A stretch of 39,798 bases of DNA, taken from positions 1 to 39,798 of the forward strand of contig JAUSJM010000021.1 in NCBI GenBank assembly GCA_030647265.1, read 5' to 3'. Position numbers and translations under genes: made by a program. This document shows, piece after piece, positions 38,756-39,798 of this stretch (position 1 is its first letter; the number at the start of each line of letters is the position of its first letter). The stretch comes from a bacterium (GTDB taxonomy: Bacteria > Patescibacteriota > Microgenomatia > Daviesbacterales > UBA10151). Below the pieces are notes generated by a model that was not told the origin of the DNA, did not search any database, and saw only the letters and a list, made by a program, of their open reading frames with translations.

Positions 38756-39798
38756 ATGGCTGGTAGACTGCTCAAAATCGGCGAGGCTGCAAAGATATTA
38801 AAGATCTCTCAGGATACTTTACGCCGTTGGGAAAAGACTGGCAAAATTACTGCTATTAGGACTCCTGGGGGTACCAGACTCTACTCTTTAGAATCTCTCA
38901 AAACATTCCTTCCTCAAGATTCAACCTCAGCTTTTAAACCTCTAAAAAAGCTTGGCTTAGGTGTTTCCCTTAGAACACTAAGACGTTGGAAAGCCAAGGG
39001 ACAAACCCTTGTGATAACTCCCTTACCTTTACCAACCAGCCCATCTCCAGTTAGTAATCAAGAGAAAGTGGAGAGAACCATTAGAGAAGCTCAATTAAAG
39101 TCTTTGGAAAACCCTCAGGAGATCTATTTAGCAGAACCAGATCTTTCTTCCTCCTATAACCTCTCCTTTAGATCTTCTCTCTTTAAGATCACCTCTATAG
39201 TTTTAGTATCTCTTTTAATCTCTACCACCCTCCTGACAGGAGTACTTACTGCCTTTTATCTGACTAATCCTGTAAAGACTAAAGCTTTCTTTGCCAGTAA
39301 GTCATCAGTAAGCAGTTTTTTATCCCCCTTTAATCAGTTATCTTTAAAGATCTTACCAGCTTTATCTCCCCAAATAGCCTCATCAGTCTTAGTTCAAACA
39401 CCTGTTCATAACAGTATTTCTTCCTCTGTCCTGGCTGAAGAAGCAGTAGGTAGGTATTTAGAGATTAACTCTGATACCTATATCAAAGGGGATTTAATAG
39501 TAGAGAGGAATATTAATGGGGTAAACCTGGAATCTTTGGAAGGGGGAGGGATCAGGATCTCTGATTTAGAAGGTACCACCTCTTTAGATATCAGTGGTTC
39601 TAATTTAACATTAGATCAAGAGCTAGCAGGAGGAGGTACCCCTACCATAGAAGGGTTAAACTTAACCTCTACTAAAAACCAGCTTGTTTTAGGACCGGTA
39701 GGTGGTATTACCGGTACCTTAAGTTGGACACCTGCCTCTTCTTCCAAAACTTTAACCTTACCGGATATCACTGATACTTTAATTTCCAAAACTTCCAC
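38756..39798 (+). CDS. MerR-like DNA-binding head fused to a membrane helix and exported region (3' truncated)
   Basis: The open frame runs off the window: 347 residues are visible. Residues 5-53 are a MerR/excisionase-type winged helix (LLKIGEAAKILKISQDTLRR WEKTGKITAIRTPGGTRLYS). A second short TLRRWKAKG copy at 74-82 repeats its recognition-helix wording. After a Pro/Ser linker, a helix at about 143-168 crosses the membrane; the rest is Ser/Thr/Gly-rich beta-type sequence (DTYIKGDLIVERNINGVNL, GGIRISDLEGTTSLDISG, TLDQELAGGG) resembling tail-fibre or surface stalks. Topology implies a cytoplasmic DNA-binding head and external stalk. Related joined proteins may be common in CPR. No chimera artefact is apparent. 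Confidence 0.85.
   Translation, partial: MAGRLLKIGEAAKILKISQDTLRRWEKTGKITAIRTPGGTRLYSLESLKTFLPQDSTSAFKPLKKLGLGVSLRTLRRWKAKGQTLVITPLPLPTSPSPVSNQEKVERTIREAQLKSLENPQEIYLAEPDLSSSYNLSFRSSLFKITSIVLVSLLISTTLLTGVLTAFYLTNPVKTKAFFASKSSVSSFLSPFNQLSLKILPALSPQIASSVLVQTPVHNSISSSVLAEEAVGRYLEINSDTYIKGDLIVERNINGVNLESLEGGGIRISDLEGTTSLDISGSNLTLDQELAGGGTPTIEGLNLTSTKNQLVLGPVGGITGTLSWTPASSSKTLTLPDITDTLISKTS

Overview
The window looks like a chromosome segment from a Candidate Phyla Radiation (Patescibacteria) bacterium, most like the Microgenomates. This is inferred from several things together: AT-rich, tightly packed small genes with many 1-4 bp overlaps; standard stop codon use including TGA; a divergent cysteine-rich L28; a non-retractile-looking type IV pilus operon; many toxin-antitoxin pairs; and almost no biosynthetic genes. 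Placement below that level cannot be read from the sequence alone.

Layout. 1-3.6 kb: tail of a coiled-coil-like gene, mreB, and a divergent O-antigen-ligase/TPR membrane protein. 3.6-7.9 kb: a Phd/PIN toxin-antitoxin pair with an unusual 12-bp tandem repeat in its promoter, an unknown gene, def-fmt (N-formylmethionine cycle), and an HD-GYP-type hydrolase. 7.9-17.5 kb, all on the minus strand: one long operon running from a soluble histidine kinase and receiver protein through PilB, PilC, three minor pseudopilins, a PilX-like FN3 protein, a major-type pilin, a membrane protein that joins a PilM/GspL-like N-terminus to a LytR_C domain, and finally rpmB. 17.6-24.2 kb: site-2 protease, two unknown leaderless genes, a RelBE pair with a clear palindromic operator, tgt, and a class A penicillin-binding protein. 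24.4-24.7 kb: two tRNA-Thr genes between two terminators. 24.7-26.3 kb: AbrB/PIN pair and an unknown gene.

26.3-34.2 kb is the conserved bacterial block rpmG - tRNA-Trp - secE - nusG - rplK - rplA, but split by about 5 kb of accessory genes between tRNA-Trp and secE (a small unknown gene, a divergent sigma factor lacking the usual promoter-melting Trp pair, a GH1 glycosidase, an EamA transporter, a membrane-anchored clan GH-A-like hydrolase, and an ASCH protein). rplA itself carries an in-frame, GC-rich, palindrome-rich insertion. 34.3-39.8 kb: a Fic protein with its own operator, a YbhN-type membrane protein, a surface dockerin protein, an AbiE toxin-antitoxin pair, and the start of a large protein that fuses a MerR-like DNA-binding head to a transmembrane helix and an exported repeat-like region.

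A recurring feature is promoter placement. Many -10 boxes lie only 4-11 nt before the start codon (mreB, def, tgt, rpmG, relB, the 18.3, 19.5 and 25.5 kb genes and others), which implies leaderless or near-leaderless mRNAs. A minority (nusG, the Fic gene, the AbrB antitoxin) have textbook Shine-Dalgarno sites. I see no CRISPR array, insertion sequence or phage module.
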